Origin: Ruminococcus bromii
GTDB taxonomy: Bacteria; Bacillota; Clostridia; Oscillospirales; Acutalibacteraceae
Reading direction: 5' to 3'
Assembly: GCF_002834235.1 (NCBI RefSeq)
Contig: NZ_NNBY01000031.1
Coordinates: 62,001-126,000, forward strand
Length of the DNA stretch: 64,000 nt
Positions 28,471 through 36,801 of the stretch are shown here, in pieces (positions within the stretch are counted from its first letter, which is position 1; each line of letters starts with the position of its first letter). The notes under the pieces were generated by a model that had not been told where the DNA came from, did not search any database, and was given only the letters and a program-made list of their open reading frames with translations. The position numbers and the translations under genes are program-made.

Positions 28471-28494
28471 GACGGTCTGTTCTCGCAGACCGTC
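28471..28494. terminator. Bidirectional terminator between HprK-like gene and ilvE
   Basis: GACGGTCTG (28471-28479) pairs with CAGACCGTC (28486-28494), flanked by A-rich and T-rich ends. It serves the plus-strand gene and possibly the converging ilvE. Confidence 0.8.
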
Positions 28495-28515
28495 TTGTTA
28501 TATGTATAAAATTGA

Positions 28516-29544
28516 TTACTTGATTTCCTTAATCCAGCCTTCGGGAGCTTCGATTCTGCCCATCTGAATACCTGTAAGTGTATCGTAAAGCTTCTTTGTA
28601 ATCGGACCCATTTCATCCATACCGCTCGGGAAACAAATTTCCTTGCCGTGGTCGTTAATTTTGCCGACAGGTGAGATTACGGCAGCTGTACCGCAAAGAC
28701 CGCATTCTGCAAAGTCCTTAACTTCATCAAAGTAAACTTCTCTTTCTTCAACCTCAAGACCAAGATAATGCTCAGCAACATACATAAGTGAACGGCGGGT
28801 AATTGAGGGGAGAATGCTGTTAGACTTTGGAGTAACAACCTTGTTGTCCTTTGTTACAAAAATAAAGTTAGCACCGCCTGTTTCTTCAACCTTAGTTCTT
28901 GTAGCGGCGTCAAGATACATATTTTCGTCAAAACCTTCTGCATGAGCGGTAACAATAGCGTGAAGGCTCATTGCATAGTTAAGTCCTGCCTTGATGTGAC
29001 CTGTGCCGTGAGGAGCAGCTCTGTCAAAGTCTGAAACCTTAATTGTAATAGGCTTTGCACCGCCCTTGAAGTAAGGACCTACAGGAGTAGTAAATACTCT
29101 GAACTGATATTCTGCCGACGGCTTAACACCGATTACAGGACCGCTGCCGAACATATACGGGCGAATATAAAGTGTTGCGCCTGTGCCGTACGGAGGAACG
29201 TAATCTGCATTTGCCTTAACAACATTGCAAACAGCCTCAACAAACTTTTCTTTTGGAAATACAGGCATCTCAAGACGCTTACAGCTGTCCTCCATTCTCT
29301 GTCCGTTAAGGTCAGGTCTGAACACAACAATTCTGCCGTCACAGGTAGTGTACGCTTTCATACCCTCAAAGCAAGTCTGAGCATACTGCAAAACGCCTGC
29401 ACATTCGCTGATAGTAATTGTGGTGTCGGCTGTCATACTGCCGTTGTGCCACTTACCGTCTTTATAATTAGCTACAAATCTTTCACCGATGGGCATATAA
29501 CCGAAGCCAATGTTTGCCCAGTCAATATTCTGCTTTTTCATCAT
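28516..29544 (-). CDS. ilvE: Branched-chain amino acid aminotransferase
   Basis: A 342-residue fold-IV PLP enzyme that transfers amino groups between glutamate and branched-chain 2-oxo acids. Recognisable segments are AQTCFEGMKAYTT, FRPDLNGQRM, the Lys-containing GTGHIKAGLNYA (Schiff-base lysine), VEETGGANFIFV and CGTAAVISPVG. The length matches the family. The start is one of two adjacent ATGs (29544 or 29541), with AGGAAG upstream. A TTGACA/TAAAAT promoter lies on this strand. No T-box leader was found. Confidence 0.96.
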   Translation of the reverse strand: MMKKQNIDWANIGFGYMPIGERFVANYKDGKWHNGSMTADTTITISECAGVLQYAQTCFEGMKAYTTCDGRIVVFRPDLNGQRMEDSCKRLEMPVFPKEKFVEAVCNVVKANADYVPPYGTGATLYIRPYMFGSGPVIGVKPSAEYQFRVFTTPVGPYFKGGAKPITIKVSDFDRAAPHGTGHIKAGLNYAMSLHAIVTAHAEGFDENMYLDAATRTKVEETGGANFIFVTKDNKVVTPKSNSILPSITRRSLMYVAEHYLGLEVEEREVYFDEVKDFAECGLCGTAAVISPVGKINDHGKEICFPSGMDEMGPITKKLYDTLTGIQMGRIEAPEGWIKEIK

Positions 29545-29591
29545 AAATACTTCCTTTCAATATAAGAAAAAACCTCATTGGTTATACACAT

Positions 29592-29621
29592 ATTTTAGCA
29601 CTTTAACACGCAACTTGTCAA
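29592..29621 (-). promoter_or_regulatory. Sigma-A promoter of ilvE
   Basis: On the minus strand, TTGACA (29621-29616), an 18-bp spacer and TAAAAT (29597-29592). Confidence 0.7.
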
Positions 29622-29821
29622 TGTTATAACAGCATATTTCACCTTTTTTATGATAATTTATACGCTTTTTAATGTATAATATGAATTTTACTGCATAAGA
29701 AACTTTCATTTTGCCGATATTATCTTTTAAAGGGCAAAAACAAACAACAATGTTCTTCTATAGAATAAAAAAATTGCTGTTGGGATATATACTAAATTTA
29801 TTAAGTTACATGGGTGATTTT

Positions 29822-30922
29822 ATGGCTGAAGTTGTAAAAATAGTATTGACGGGAGGACCTTGCGGTGGCAAGACTTCCGCATTAAAATATATCAGCGAAG
29901 AGCTTAAAAAGCTTAATGTTCCTGCAATTACAATCGGTGAGGTTGCAAGCAGATTGTTTAGTGAGGGCAAAACCCCTGAAAATGTCGGTTCTTATGAATT
30001 TCACAGAGAACTGTTTGAAATTCAGCTTGCTGAGGAGAATGAAAAAACGCAAATTGCCAAAAATATGGATTGCGAAAAGGCGGTTTTGCTTTTTGACAGA
30101 GGATTGCTTGACAGCAGAGCATATGTTACGGAAGATGAGTTTGCAAAGTATGCAGGTATTCACAATTTGAATGAAGATGTAATACGAAATTCTTATGACG
30201 CAGTATTTCATCTTGTGACTTCCGCAGACGGTGCTGAAGAGTATTACGGAAAAGAAACCAATATTTTCCGCAGAGAAGAAAGTCTTGAAAAAGCAAGAGA
30301 AGTTGACACAGATGTTATGGCTGTGTGGACAGGCACACCGCATCTGAGAATTATTGATAATTCGACCGACTTTGATACTAAGCTGAAAAGACTTCTCAAG
30401 GAGGTTGTCGCATTTCTCGGAATTCCGAAACCACTTGAAATTGAAAGAAAATTTTTGATTGAATATCCTGATATTGAATTTTTGAACAGCATAAAAACCT
30501 GTCGCAGAATTCCTATTACACAGGCATACCTCACTACTCCCGAGGAAGGATATTTCAGAATCCGCAAAAGGGGAGAGGGTGACAAGGCTGTATATATCAA
30601 AACTGTAAAAATCAAAATATCGGATATTAAGCGGATCGAAATTGAAAATTATATTTCAAAAGAACAATACGATTCGTACCTTGCTCAAAGGCAGTATGTT
30701 ACAGGCGTCATCAGTAAAGACAGATATTGCATTGTTGACAACAGCACCTACTACGAACTTGATGTTTATCCGTTCTGGAATGACAGGGCAACAATAGAAA
30801 TTGAATTGCTTAGTGAAGATCAGCGGTATCAACTTCCTAAGTTTGTAAAGCTTATAAGAGAGGTTTCATCTGAACCCGATTATAGGAATCTTGCACTTGC
30901 TCAGAAATACGGAAAGCCGTAA
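29822..30922 (+). CDS. P-loop ATPase (AAA_28-like) fused to a CYTH/triphosphate tunnel domain
   Basis: A 366-residue fusion. Residues ~1-200 form a kinase-like P-loop domain: Walker A TGGPCGGKTS, then LLFDRGLLDSRAY and a NadR-like lid region. From about residue 204 the CYTH motif LEIERKFLIEYPD appears, followed by the tunnel strands ITQAYLTTPEEGYFRIRKRG, AVYIKTVKIKIS, RIEIENYISKEQY and ELDVYPFW. CYTH domains bind or cleave triphosphates; plant TTM proteins fuse one to a uridine-kinase-like domain. ATG 29822 follows GGGTGA; other in-frame starts up to 29711 are possible, but they add a hydrophobic, non-conserved stretch. The substrate is unknown. Confidence 0.85.
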   Translation: MAEVVKIVLTGGPCGGKTSALKYISEELKKLNVPAITIGEVASRLFSEGKTPENVGSYEFHRELFEIQLAEENEKTQIAKNMDCEKAVLLFDRGLLDSRAYVTEDEFAKYAGIHNLNEDVIRNSYDAVFHLVTSADGAEEYYGKETNIFRREESLEKAREVDTDVMAVWTGTPHLRIIDNSTDFDTKLKRLLKEVVAFLGIPKPLEIERKFLIEYPDIEFLNSIKTCRRIPITQAYLTTPEEGYFRIRKRGEGDKAVYIKTVKIKISDIKRIEIENYISKEQYDSYLAQRQYVTGVISKDRYCIVDNSTYYELDVYPFWNDRATIEIELLSEDQRYQLPKFVKLIREVSSEPDYRNLALAQKYGKP

Positions 30923-30986
30923 TTTGACGTATTTTGTCCGAAAAAAACTTTTTAAAAATTAAATATGAAAAAAATTCAAAAAAGTG

Positions 30987-31015
30987 TTGACAAATATGCC
31001 GTATATGGGTATAAT
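30987..31015 (+). promoter_or_regulatory. Consensus promoter of the tRNA cluster
   Basis: A perfect TTGACA (30987-30992), 17-bp spacer and perfect TATAAT (31010-31015). A small hairpin GCTGAC/GTCAGC (31022-31037) lies just before the first tRNA. Confidence 0.95.
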
Positions 31016-31044
31016 ATAAAGGCTGACTGAGGTCAGCAACTGAT

Positions 31045-31121
31045 GCGCCAATAGCTCAGCTGGATAGAGCAACTGCCTTCTAAGCAGTAGGTCAGGGGTT
31101 CGAGTCCCTTTTGGCGCGCCA
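31045..31121 (+). tRNA. tRNA-Arg (anticodon TCT)
   Basis: Acceptor GCGCCAA pairs with TTGGCGC, the anticodon loop CTTCTAA sits in an ACTGC/GCAGT stem, and the T loop is TTCGAGT. CCA is encoded. It reads AGA codons. Confidence 0.97.
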
Positions 31122-31126
31122 CTTAT

Positions 31127-31204
31127 GGTGGGATTAGCGTAGTTGGTTAACGCGCCAGTTTGTGGCACTGGAGACCGCCGGTTCGAATCCGGCATTCCAC
31201 CCCA
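31127..31204 (+). tRNA. tRNA-His (anticodon GTG)
   Basis: Acceptor GTGGGAT pairs with ATTCCAC, with the extra 5' G (31127) opposite C73 that is characteristic of tRNA-His. The anticodon loop is TTGTGGC and CCA is encoded. Confidence 0.97.
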
Positions 31205-31207
31205 TTT

Positions 31208-31283
31208 GACTCATTAGCTCAGTTGGCAGAGCACTTGACTTTTAATCAAGGTGTCCGGAGTTCGAATCTCCGATGGGTCACCA
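31208..31283 (+). tRNA. tRNA-Lys (anticodon TTT)
   Basis: Acceptor GACTCAT pairs with ATGGGTC, the anticodon loop is CTTTTAA in a CTTGA/TCAAG stem, the T loop is TTCGAAT and CCA is encoded. Confidence 0.97.
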
Positions 31284-31348
31284 ACAGCCGCTGAAGAAAT
31301 TCTTTGGCGGCTTGTTTTTTTAATAATCAATAAGAATAGAATATATAC

Positions 31349-31423
31349 TGAGCCGTCGCCAAGCGGTAAGGCAACGGACTTTGACTCCGTCACCCGTGGG
31401 TTCGAATCCCGCCGGCTCAGCCA
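31349..31423 (+). tRNA. tRNA-Gln (anticodon TTG)
   Basis: Acceptor TGAGCCG pairs with CGGCTCA, the anticodon loop is CTTTGAC in an ACGGA/TCCGT stem, and CCA is encoded. It is the last tRNA of the cluster. Confidence 0.96.
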
Positions 31424-31424
31424 T

Positions 31425-31460
31425 GAAACAGGCACTTGCAATTATGTAAGTGCCTGTTTC
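31425..31460 (+). terminator. Terminator of the tRNA cluster
   Basis: A 13-bp perfect stem (GAAACAGGCACTT, 31425-31437, with AAGTGCCTGTTTC, 31448-31460) has a 10-nt loop and begins right after the encoded CCA. Confidence 0.85.
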
Positions 31461-31549
31461 AATTATAGTTACCTGTCGAGGGTTATGCTATTGCGTTGTA
31501 ACGATATACATAAAAAAGAATGCAAAAGATAAATTTTTTAAAAATACTC

Positions 31550-31580
31550 TTGACCTAAAGTTAGCTTGAGGCTATATAAT
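31550..31580 (+). promoter_or_regulatory. Promoter of the DXS-like/CMD genes
   Basis: TTGACC (31550-31555) with TATATA (31573-31578, 17-bp spacer) or TATAAT (31575-31580, 19-bp spacer). Confidence 0.7.
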
Positions 31581-31644
31581 ATAGCTAAAGAAAAACATCT
31601 CTAATTTATATTTAAAATTTATATGATAAGGAGCTCTGATTACG

Positions 31645-33402
31645 ATGTATATTGAAAAAATAAACGGACCGCATGATGTTAAGAAACTCAGTATTGATGA
31701 ACTTAACGCTCTTGCATCGGAGATGCGTGACGCTTTACTTCACCGTGCAAGTGTTCACGGCGGTCACTTCGGCCCGAATTTCGGTATTGTAGAGGCAACA
31801 ATTGCCCTTCATTATGTATTTGATTCACCACAGGACAAGTTTGTGTTTGATGTATCACACCAGTCATATCCGCATAAAATCCTCACAGGCAGAAAAGAGG
31901 CATATATTGCACAGGAGCATTACGATGATGTAACAGGCTATACAAGCCCCATAGAGAGCGAACACGATATGTTTACTGTCGGTCATACATCAACCTCTGT
32001 CAGCCTTGCCTGCGGACTTGCAAGGGGCAGAGATGTAACAAACGGCAAGGGCAATGTTATTGCACTCATTGGTGACGGCTCAATCAGCGGCGGTGAGGCT
32101 CTTGAAGGTTTTAATGTTGCCGGTGAAATGGATTCAAACCTGATTATTGTTGCAAATGATAACCAAATGTCAATTGCAGAAAATCACGGCGGACTTTATA
32201 AAAATCTCAAACTTCTTCGTGACACAGACGGCAAGGCTGAATGTAACCTTTTCAAGTCAATGGGGCTTGATTATGTATATGTCAAGGACGGCAACAATAT
32301 TGAAGAGCTTATCAAGGCTTTTAAGTCTGTAAAAGACATTGATCATCCTGTTGTTGTTCATATTAACACTCTTAAAGGTAAAGGTTATAAGCCTGCTGAA
32401 ACTGACAAAGAAAGCTGGCATTGGTGTATGCCGTTTGATATTGAAACAGGCAAAACTACTGTTAATTTCCCTGAGGAGGAGGACTACAGCTCAATTACAA
32501 CAGATTATCTTAGAAATAAGATGAAGTCTGACAAGTCAGTTGTGGCGATTACAGCCGGCACTCCCGCACTTTACGGCTTTACTCCTGATGAGAGAAAAGC
32601 ATTCGGCAGACAGTTCCTTGATGTAGGTATCGCAGAACAGACAGCTGTTGCAATGGCATCTGCTATCGCAAAGAACGGCGGCAAGCCCGTATTCAATGTT
32701 TACAGCTCATTTATCCAGAGAACCTACGATCAGCTTTCACAGGACTTGTGCATTGACTCAAACCCTGCAACAATCCTTGTTCAGACTGCGTCGGTAAACG
32801 GTATGACAGATGTTACACACCTCGGAATTTTTGATATTCCCATGATTTCAAACATTCCTAACCTTGTTTATATCGCTCCGACAACTAAGGAAGATTACCT
32901 TGCAGTCCTCGACTGGAGCATTGAGCAGACAGATTACCCTGTTGCAATTCGTGTTCCCGTTGCAGAACTTGTTTCAACAGGCAAGCCTTGCACAAAGAAT
33001 TTTGCAGAACTTAATAAATATGAAGTTGCTCAGCAGGGCGGTAAGATTGCCGTAATCGCACTCGGTTCATTCTATGGAATGGGCGAACAGGCTGCAAAGC
33101 TTATTGAAGAAAAAACAGGCACAGCACCTACTCTTATCAATCCTTACTACATTACAGGCGTTGACACAGAACTTCTTGAAAGCCTCAAGAAAGACCATGA
33201 TGTCGTTGTAACACTCGAAGACGGAGTGCTTGACGGTGGTTTTGGTGAGAAGATTGCCCGTTTCTACGGTTCGTCAGATGTAAAGGTTATCAATTTCGGT
33301 CTTAAAAAGGAATTCATTGACAGATATAATCCTGCCGATGTCCTCAAAGAAAACCGCCTCACACCCGAACAGATTGCAGAAGATGCAGTCGCTTTGATTT
33401 AA
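31645..33402 (+). CDS. DXS-like transketolase-family enzyme
   Basis: A 585-residue thiamine-diphosphate enzyme built in one chain like 1-deoxy-xylulose-5-phosphate synthase. The N-terminal part has VHGGHFGPNFGIVEATIALH and the TPP motif GDGSISGG...NDN. The pyrimidine domain has the catalytic Glu in VGIAEQTAV, and a C-terminal domain follows. Genuine DXS is usually 620 or more residues and has AEQHA where this has AEQTA, so it may not make DXP. Annotation pipelines would probably call it DXS or transketolase. A carboxymuconolactone-decarboxylase-family gene follows 47 nt later, suggesting a shared pathway not recognised here. Start ATG 31645 follows AAGGAG. Confidence 0.8.
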   Translation: MYIEKINGPHDVKKLSIDELNALASEMRDALLHRASVHGGHFGPNFGIVEATIALHYVFDSPQDKFVFDVSHQSYPHKILTGRKEAYIAQEHYDDVTGYTSPIESEHDMFTVGHTSTSVSLACGLARGRDVTNGKGNVIALIGDGSISGGEALEGFNVAGEMDSNLIIVANDNQMSIAENHGGLYKNLKLLRDTDGKAECNLFKSMGLDYVYVKDGNNIEELIKAFKSVKDIDHPVVVHINTLKGKGYKPAETDKESWHWCMPFDIETGKTTVNFPEEEDYSSITTDYLRNKMKSDKSVVAITAGTPALYGFTPDERKAFGRQFLDVGIAEQTAVAMASAIAKNGGKPVFNVYSSFIQRTYDQLSQDLCIDSNPATILVQTASVNGMTDVTHLGIFDIPMISNIPNLVYIAPTTKEDYLAVLDWSIEQTDYPVAIRVPVAELVSTGKPCTKNFAELNKYEVAQQGGKIAVIALGSFYGMGEQAAKLIEEKTGTAPTLINPYYITGVDTELLESLKKDHDVVVTLEDGVLDGGFGEKIARFYGSSDVKVINFGLKKEFIDRYNPADVLKENRLTPEQIAEDAVALI

Positions 33403-33449
33403 ATAATTTAAAAATAACTATTATAAACGAATTTTAGGAGTTAATATCA

Positions 33450-33773
33450 ATGGTAAAACAGACAGCAGGAAGAGATAAACTCGGTGAGTTTGCACCGAAA
33501 TTTGCAGAAATTAATGACGATGTGCTTTTCGGTGAAGTGTGGAGTAGGGAAGACAAACTTTCACTTCGTGACCGTTCACTTGTTACAGTTGTTGCACTTA
33601 TGTCACAGGGACTTGTAGATTCTTCTTTTAAGTATCATCTTATGTCAGCCAAAAACAACGGCATTACAAAGGAAGAAATTGCAGAAATCATCACTCATTC
33701 CGCATTCTATGCAGGATGGTCAAAAGCTTGGGCAGCTTTCAATATGGCAAAAGAGGTTTGGACAGAAGAATAA
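33450..33773 (+). CDS. Carboxymuconolactone decarboxylase (AhpD-like) family protein
   Basis: A 107-residue all-helical protein with the family's LSLRDRSLVTVVALM, LKYHLMSAKNNGITKEEI-like (FKYHLMSAKNNG) and HSAFYAGWSKAWAAF segments. The redox CxxC of true AhpD is absent, so it belongs to the non-peroxidase group. The start is ATG 33450 after AGGAG. It probably shares a transcript with the DXS-like gene upstream. Confidence 0.9.
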   Translation: MVKQTAGRDKLGEFAPKFAEINDDVLFGEVWSREDKLSLRDRSLVTVVALMSQGLVDSSFKYHLMSAKNNGITKEEIAEIITHSAFYAGWSKAWAAFNMAKEVWTEE

Positions 33774-33780
33774 AGAGCAG

Positions 33781-33809
33781 TTGCATATATATTTCTCTTG
33801 TGATACAAT
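33781..33809 (+). promoter_or_regulatory. Promoter of the small membrane protein pair
   Basis: TTGCAT (33781-33786), 17-bp spacer, TACAAT (33804-33809) with an extended -10 TG (33801-33802). Confidence 0.7.
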
Positions 33810-33854
33810 TAACTGTAGTTATTTTAAATCTTAATTTTTACAAAGGGAAATATT

Positions 33855-34178
33855 ATGAGAAAGACTAAATTTATAATCACCTTGTTAATGGCTGTTCTGA
33901 TGACTTTTTCATCAGCCTTTTGTGTAAGTGTATCTGCGGCGTCTTCGCCCGATGAGGCGATGATTTCGGGCAATTATGACGGCATTGAGCCTATTCCCAC
34001 AGAAAAGCCCGAGGACAAGCCCGTAAAGCACGGCAAGGGCTTTTCAAGCGGAGATTACGCCTTGTTCTATACTCAGACAACATTCCTTGCACTTCTTGCA
34101 GGATACCTGATTATCTTCAAAGTAAAGGGCACAAAGACAAAAGAGAAAATGCACAGAAGAAAACTTGACCGAAAGTGA
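33855..34178 (+). CDS. Small exported membrane-anchored protein, function unknown
   Basis: A 107-residue protein with a signal peptide (cleavage expected after SVSAA), a Pro/Glu/Lys-rich stretch (EPIPTEKPEDKPVKH), one membrane helix near residues 72-90 (TQTTFLALLAGYLIIF), and a basic tail. No catalytic motif was seen. ATG 33855 follows AAAGGGA. The downstream gene overlaps its stop, so the two are likely coupled. I do not recognise the family. Confidence 0.75.
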   Translation: MRKTKFIITLLMAVLMTFSSAFCVSVSAASSPDEAMISGNYDGIEPIPTEKPEDKPVKHGKGFSSGDYALFYTQTTFLALLAGYLIIFKVKGTKTKEKMHRRKLDRK

Positions 34179-34186
34179 AGTGGAAT

Positions 34187-34621
34187 ATGAAAATAAGTGA
34201 AATATTTTTAACTGTTCTTTTTATTTTTTCGGCACTTTCGTCTTTACTGACCCAAATACCTGTTATAAGAAATTCGATTGTATTTTTTATTCTCTTGTTA
34301 GCACAGCTTTTGTTTGTATTTATATTTCATCACAACATAAAGAAAATGAAAATATACGGTACTGTTATTACTGCGCTTGCTGTATCCAACATTATCAACG
34401 GTATTATCGCATGGTGTTGGGCGTATCAATCAATTAACAGCATAAGCGTACCAATAAAACAGGGAACGGACATACTTGGAATTGTTATGGCAAAGGCATC
34501 ATTTGGTATGTTTGCCTACCTTATTTCAGGGATTGCAATAGTTGTTTTTGCAGAATGTATTGTTTCGGTATTTATAAAATACCGAACAAAAAAGAAACAA
34601 CAGCTTATTCACAACATCTAA
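34187..34621 (+). CDS. Four-helix membrane protein, function unknown
   Basis: A 144-residue hydrophobic protein with about four membrane helices and a basic C-terminal tail (KYRTKKKQQ). The start is ATG 34187, or GTG 34175 overlapping the previous stop; neither has a strong ribosome site, which fits translational coupling to the upstream gene. No homologous family was recognised. It is the last gene before the converging V-ATPase operon. Confidence 0.7.
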   Translation: MKISEIFLTVLFIFSALSSLLTQIPVIRNSIVFFILLLAQLLFVFIFHHNIKKMKIYGTVITALAVSNIINGIIAWCWAYQSINSISVPIKQGTDILGIVMAKASFGMFAYLISGIAIVVFAECIVSVFIKYRTKKKQQLIHNI

Positions 34622-34624
34622 AAC

Positions 34625-34661
34625 AAAACGGATTGGCTCAATAAAAATGCCAATCCGTTTT
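34625..34661 (+). terminator. Terminator of the small membrane gene pair
   Basis: AAAACGGATTGGC (34625-34637) pairs perfectly with GCCAATCCGTTTT (34649-34661), then ATT. Confidence 0.88.
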
Positions 34662-34677
34662 ATTATGTTGACACATT

Positions 34678-34707
34678 AAAACAGCCCGACCAATTACGGT
34701 CGGGCTG
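34678..34707 (-). terminator. Terminator of the V-ATPase operon
   Basis: CAGCCCGAC (34682-34690) pairs with GTCGGGCTG (34699-34707). On the minus strand the hairpin is followed by TTTT, 6 nt beyond the subunit D stop. Confidence 0.9.
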
Positions 34708-34712
34708 ATAAT

Positions 34713-35375
34713 TTATGCGCTTTCAGCACTTAATTCTTTAGCTTTTTTCAAAGCAGCATCTTTTTGCTTTTTCTTCTTGATTACCTTGAGTCGGCTGAAT
34801 TCCTCACGATCCTTTTCGTCAAGTGCGTCGGAAATGAACTTAACTGTTTCCTCAAAACGGGGAATCATAATGTTCTTGAGAGCGTTTGCTCTCTTCTGAG
34901 TTTTCTTGATTGAATCGGCAAGGCGGTAAACGCTGTTCTCAATCTCGGCAAGCTCAACTGTAAGGTTTTTAACTTCGGTAAATTTTGTATAAACCTTATC
35001 AATTGCCGAATTTGTTGTGCGCAGACCGTAGTGTAGGTAGTGATGGTCTTCTTGTCCCTCAATAGTGAGAATCGGAATTTCAACACCCATAACACTTCTT
35101 GAATCAAGCTTCAAGCCGTTCTCATAGGGAATAGCGTTAGAAATATCTTCACAAAAGCCGTTGGTAACATTTGCCGTTTGAAGTGCTGTGTAAGCCTCTG
35201 CATAAGCGTCATCAATTTTCTGCTGGATTGCGTTTGCATGGTCAATAAGCGTCATCATTTCTCTGATGAGAATGTTACGCTTTCTGTCCAACAGTTCATA
35301 GCCGTTTTTGGCGAGTGCAAGGGATTTCTTAGTATTCATAAGATTACCCTTGGTAGGTACTGTCTGTACTGCCAT
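34713..35375 (-). CDS. ntpD: V-type ATP synthase subunit D
   Basis: A 220-residue central-stalk subunit, largely two long helices with a short beta region between them, as expected. The N-terminus VPTKGNLMNTKKSLALAKNGY and the segment LLDRKRNILIREMM are characteristic. It ends in a Lys/Ala-rich tail. It is the last gene of the operon; D rotates inside the A3B3 head. Confidence 0.95.
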   Translation of the reverse strand: MAVQTVPTKGNLMNTKKSLALAKNGYELLDRKRNILIREMMTLIDHANAIQQKIDDAYAEAYTALQTANVTNGFCEDISNAIPYENGLKLDSRSVMGVEIPILTIEGQEDHHYLHYGLRTTNSAIDKVYTKFTEVKNLTVELAEIENSVYRLADSIKKTQKRANALKNIMIPRFEETVKFISDALDEKDREEFSRLKVIKKKKQKDAALKKAKELSAESA

Positions 35376-35403
35376 AAATGCTCACACTCCTTTCTTCAAA
35401 CGA

Positions 35404-36783
35404 TTATTTGTCACCCTTATAGTACTGATCAAGTAAAGCATCGTCAACACGGTCAAGTTCTGCTCTCGGCAATGTTGAAAGCAATTCCCAACCAAGGTCA
35501 AGACTCTGTTCAATACTTCTATTTTCATTAAAGCCCTGATTAACGAACTTTGATTCAAACAATCTGCCAAACTCAATGTACTTCTTATCAGTAGGAGAAA
35601 GCTCCTCTTCACCGATAACAGATGCAAGCGATCTTGCGTCAATTACCTTTGCATAAGAAGCGAAAAGCTGGTTTGCAAGAGGCTGGTGATCGGCTCTTGT
35701 GTAACCCTCACCGATACCGTCCTTCATAAGACGGGAAAGGGAAGGAAGAACATTAACAGGCGGATACAATCCCTGTCCCTGAAGTGAACGGTCAAGAACA
35801 ATCTGTCCCTCTGTAATGTAACCTGTAAGGTCGGGGATAGGATGTGTAATATCGTCGTTAGGCATTGTCAAAATCGGAATCTGTGTAACAGAACCGTTGT
35901 GACCTTTAATCATACCTGCACGCTCATAAAGTGATGCAAGGTCAGAATAAAGATAGCCGGGGTAACCCTTTCTGCCCGGAATTTCACCTTTTGATGACGA
36001 GAACTCACGAAGAGCCTCGGCATAAGATGTCATATCGGTCATAATAACAAGAATGTGCATATCAAGCTCAAATGCAAGATATTCAGCAATTGTAAGAGCA
36101 CATCTCGGTGTAAGAGTTCTTTCAATGATAGGATCGTTTGAAAGGTTCAAAAGCATTACAACTCTTGAAAGTACACCGCTTTCTTCAAAGCTCTTCTTAA
36201 AGTATTCTGCAACATCTTTTTGAACACCCATTGCGGCAAATACAACACCGAAGTTAGAGCTGTTTGCACCGCTGATTTTAGCCTGTCTTACAATCTGAAC
36301 GGCAAGGTCATTATGCTTCATACCTGAGCCGGAGAAGATAGGCAGCTTCTGACCTCTGATAAGAGTCATAAGCGTATCAATGGTTGAAATACCTGTGTTG
36401 ATGTAGTTTTTAGGATAAACACGGGAAACAGGGTTGATAGGAGTACCGTTGATATTAGCCTTTTTAACAGGGAAAATATCTCCGAGTCCGTCAATAGGTT
36501 TGCCCGCACCGTCAAGTACACGGCCGATAATTTCAGGGGAAAGAGGCATCTCCATAGGATGACCTGTAAGTCTTGTTCTTGTGTTTTTAAGGCTGATTCT
36601 TCTTGTACCCTCAAAAACCTGAACAACTATTCTTTCGCCCTCAATCTGAACGACACGACCCTGACGCATTGTACCGTTATCAAGACGAATGTCAACAATT
36701 TCCTCGTTGGAAACGCCCTTAACACCGTCCATAACTATAAGAGAGCCGTTAATTTCTTTAACGCCTACATAATCTATAATCAT
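35404..36783 (-). CDS. ntpB: V-type ATP synthase subunit B
   Basis: A 459-residue non-catalytic head subunit. It has the family segments [30 protein letters not shown] (a degenerate P-loop, lacking GKT), [21 protein letters not shown] and [15 protein letters not shown]. Subunit B alternates with A in the A3B3 ring. It lies 18 nt after subunit A. Confidence 0.97.
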   Translation of the reverse strand: MIIDYVGVKEINGSLIVMDGVKGVSNEEIVDIRLDNGTMRQGRVVQIEGERIVVQVFEGTRRISLKNTRTRLTGHPMEMPLSPEIIGRVLDGAGKPIDGLGDIFPVKKANINGTPINPVSRVYPKNYINTGISTIDTLMTLIRGQKLPIFSGSGMKHNDLAVQIVRQAKISGANSSNFGVVFAAMGVQKDVAEYFKKSFEESGVLSRVVMLLNLSNDPIIERTLTPRCALTIAEYLAFELDMHILVIMTDMTSYAEALREFSSSKGEIPGRKGYPGYLYSDLASLYERAGMIKGHNGSVTQIPILTMPNDDITHPIPDLTGYITEGQIVLDRSLQGQGLYPPVNVLPSLSRLMKDGIGEGYTRADHQPLANQLFASYAKVIDARSLASVIGEEELSPTDKKYIEFGRLFESKFVNQGFNENRSIEQSLDLGWELLSTLPRAELDRVDDALLDQYYKGDK

Positions 36784-36801
36784 TATTGCGTTCCCTCCTT
36801 A

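Noticed and set aside
29545-29640. Possible T-box leader for ilvE
   Set aside because: The leader is only about 40 nt and has no TGGNACCGCG-type sequence.
31045-31423. Repeat array because of regularly spaced similar sequences
   Set aside because: The similarity is that of four distinct tRNAs; there is no identical repeat with spacers.
30959-31441. Minus-strand open frames across the tRNA cluster
   Set aside because: They are translations of tRNA genes in reverse; the tRNA cloverleafs are clear and no ribosome sites fit.
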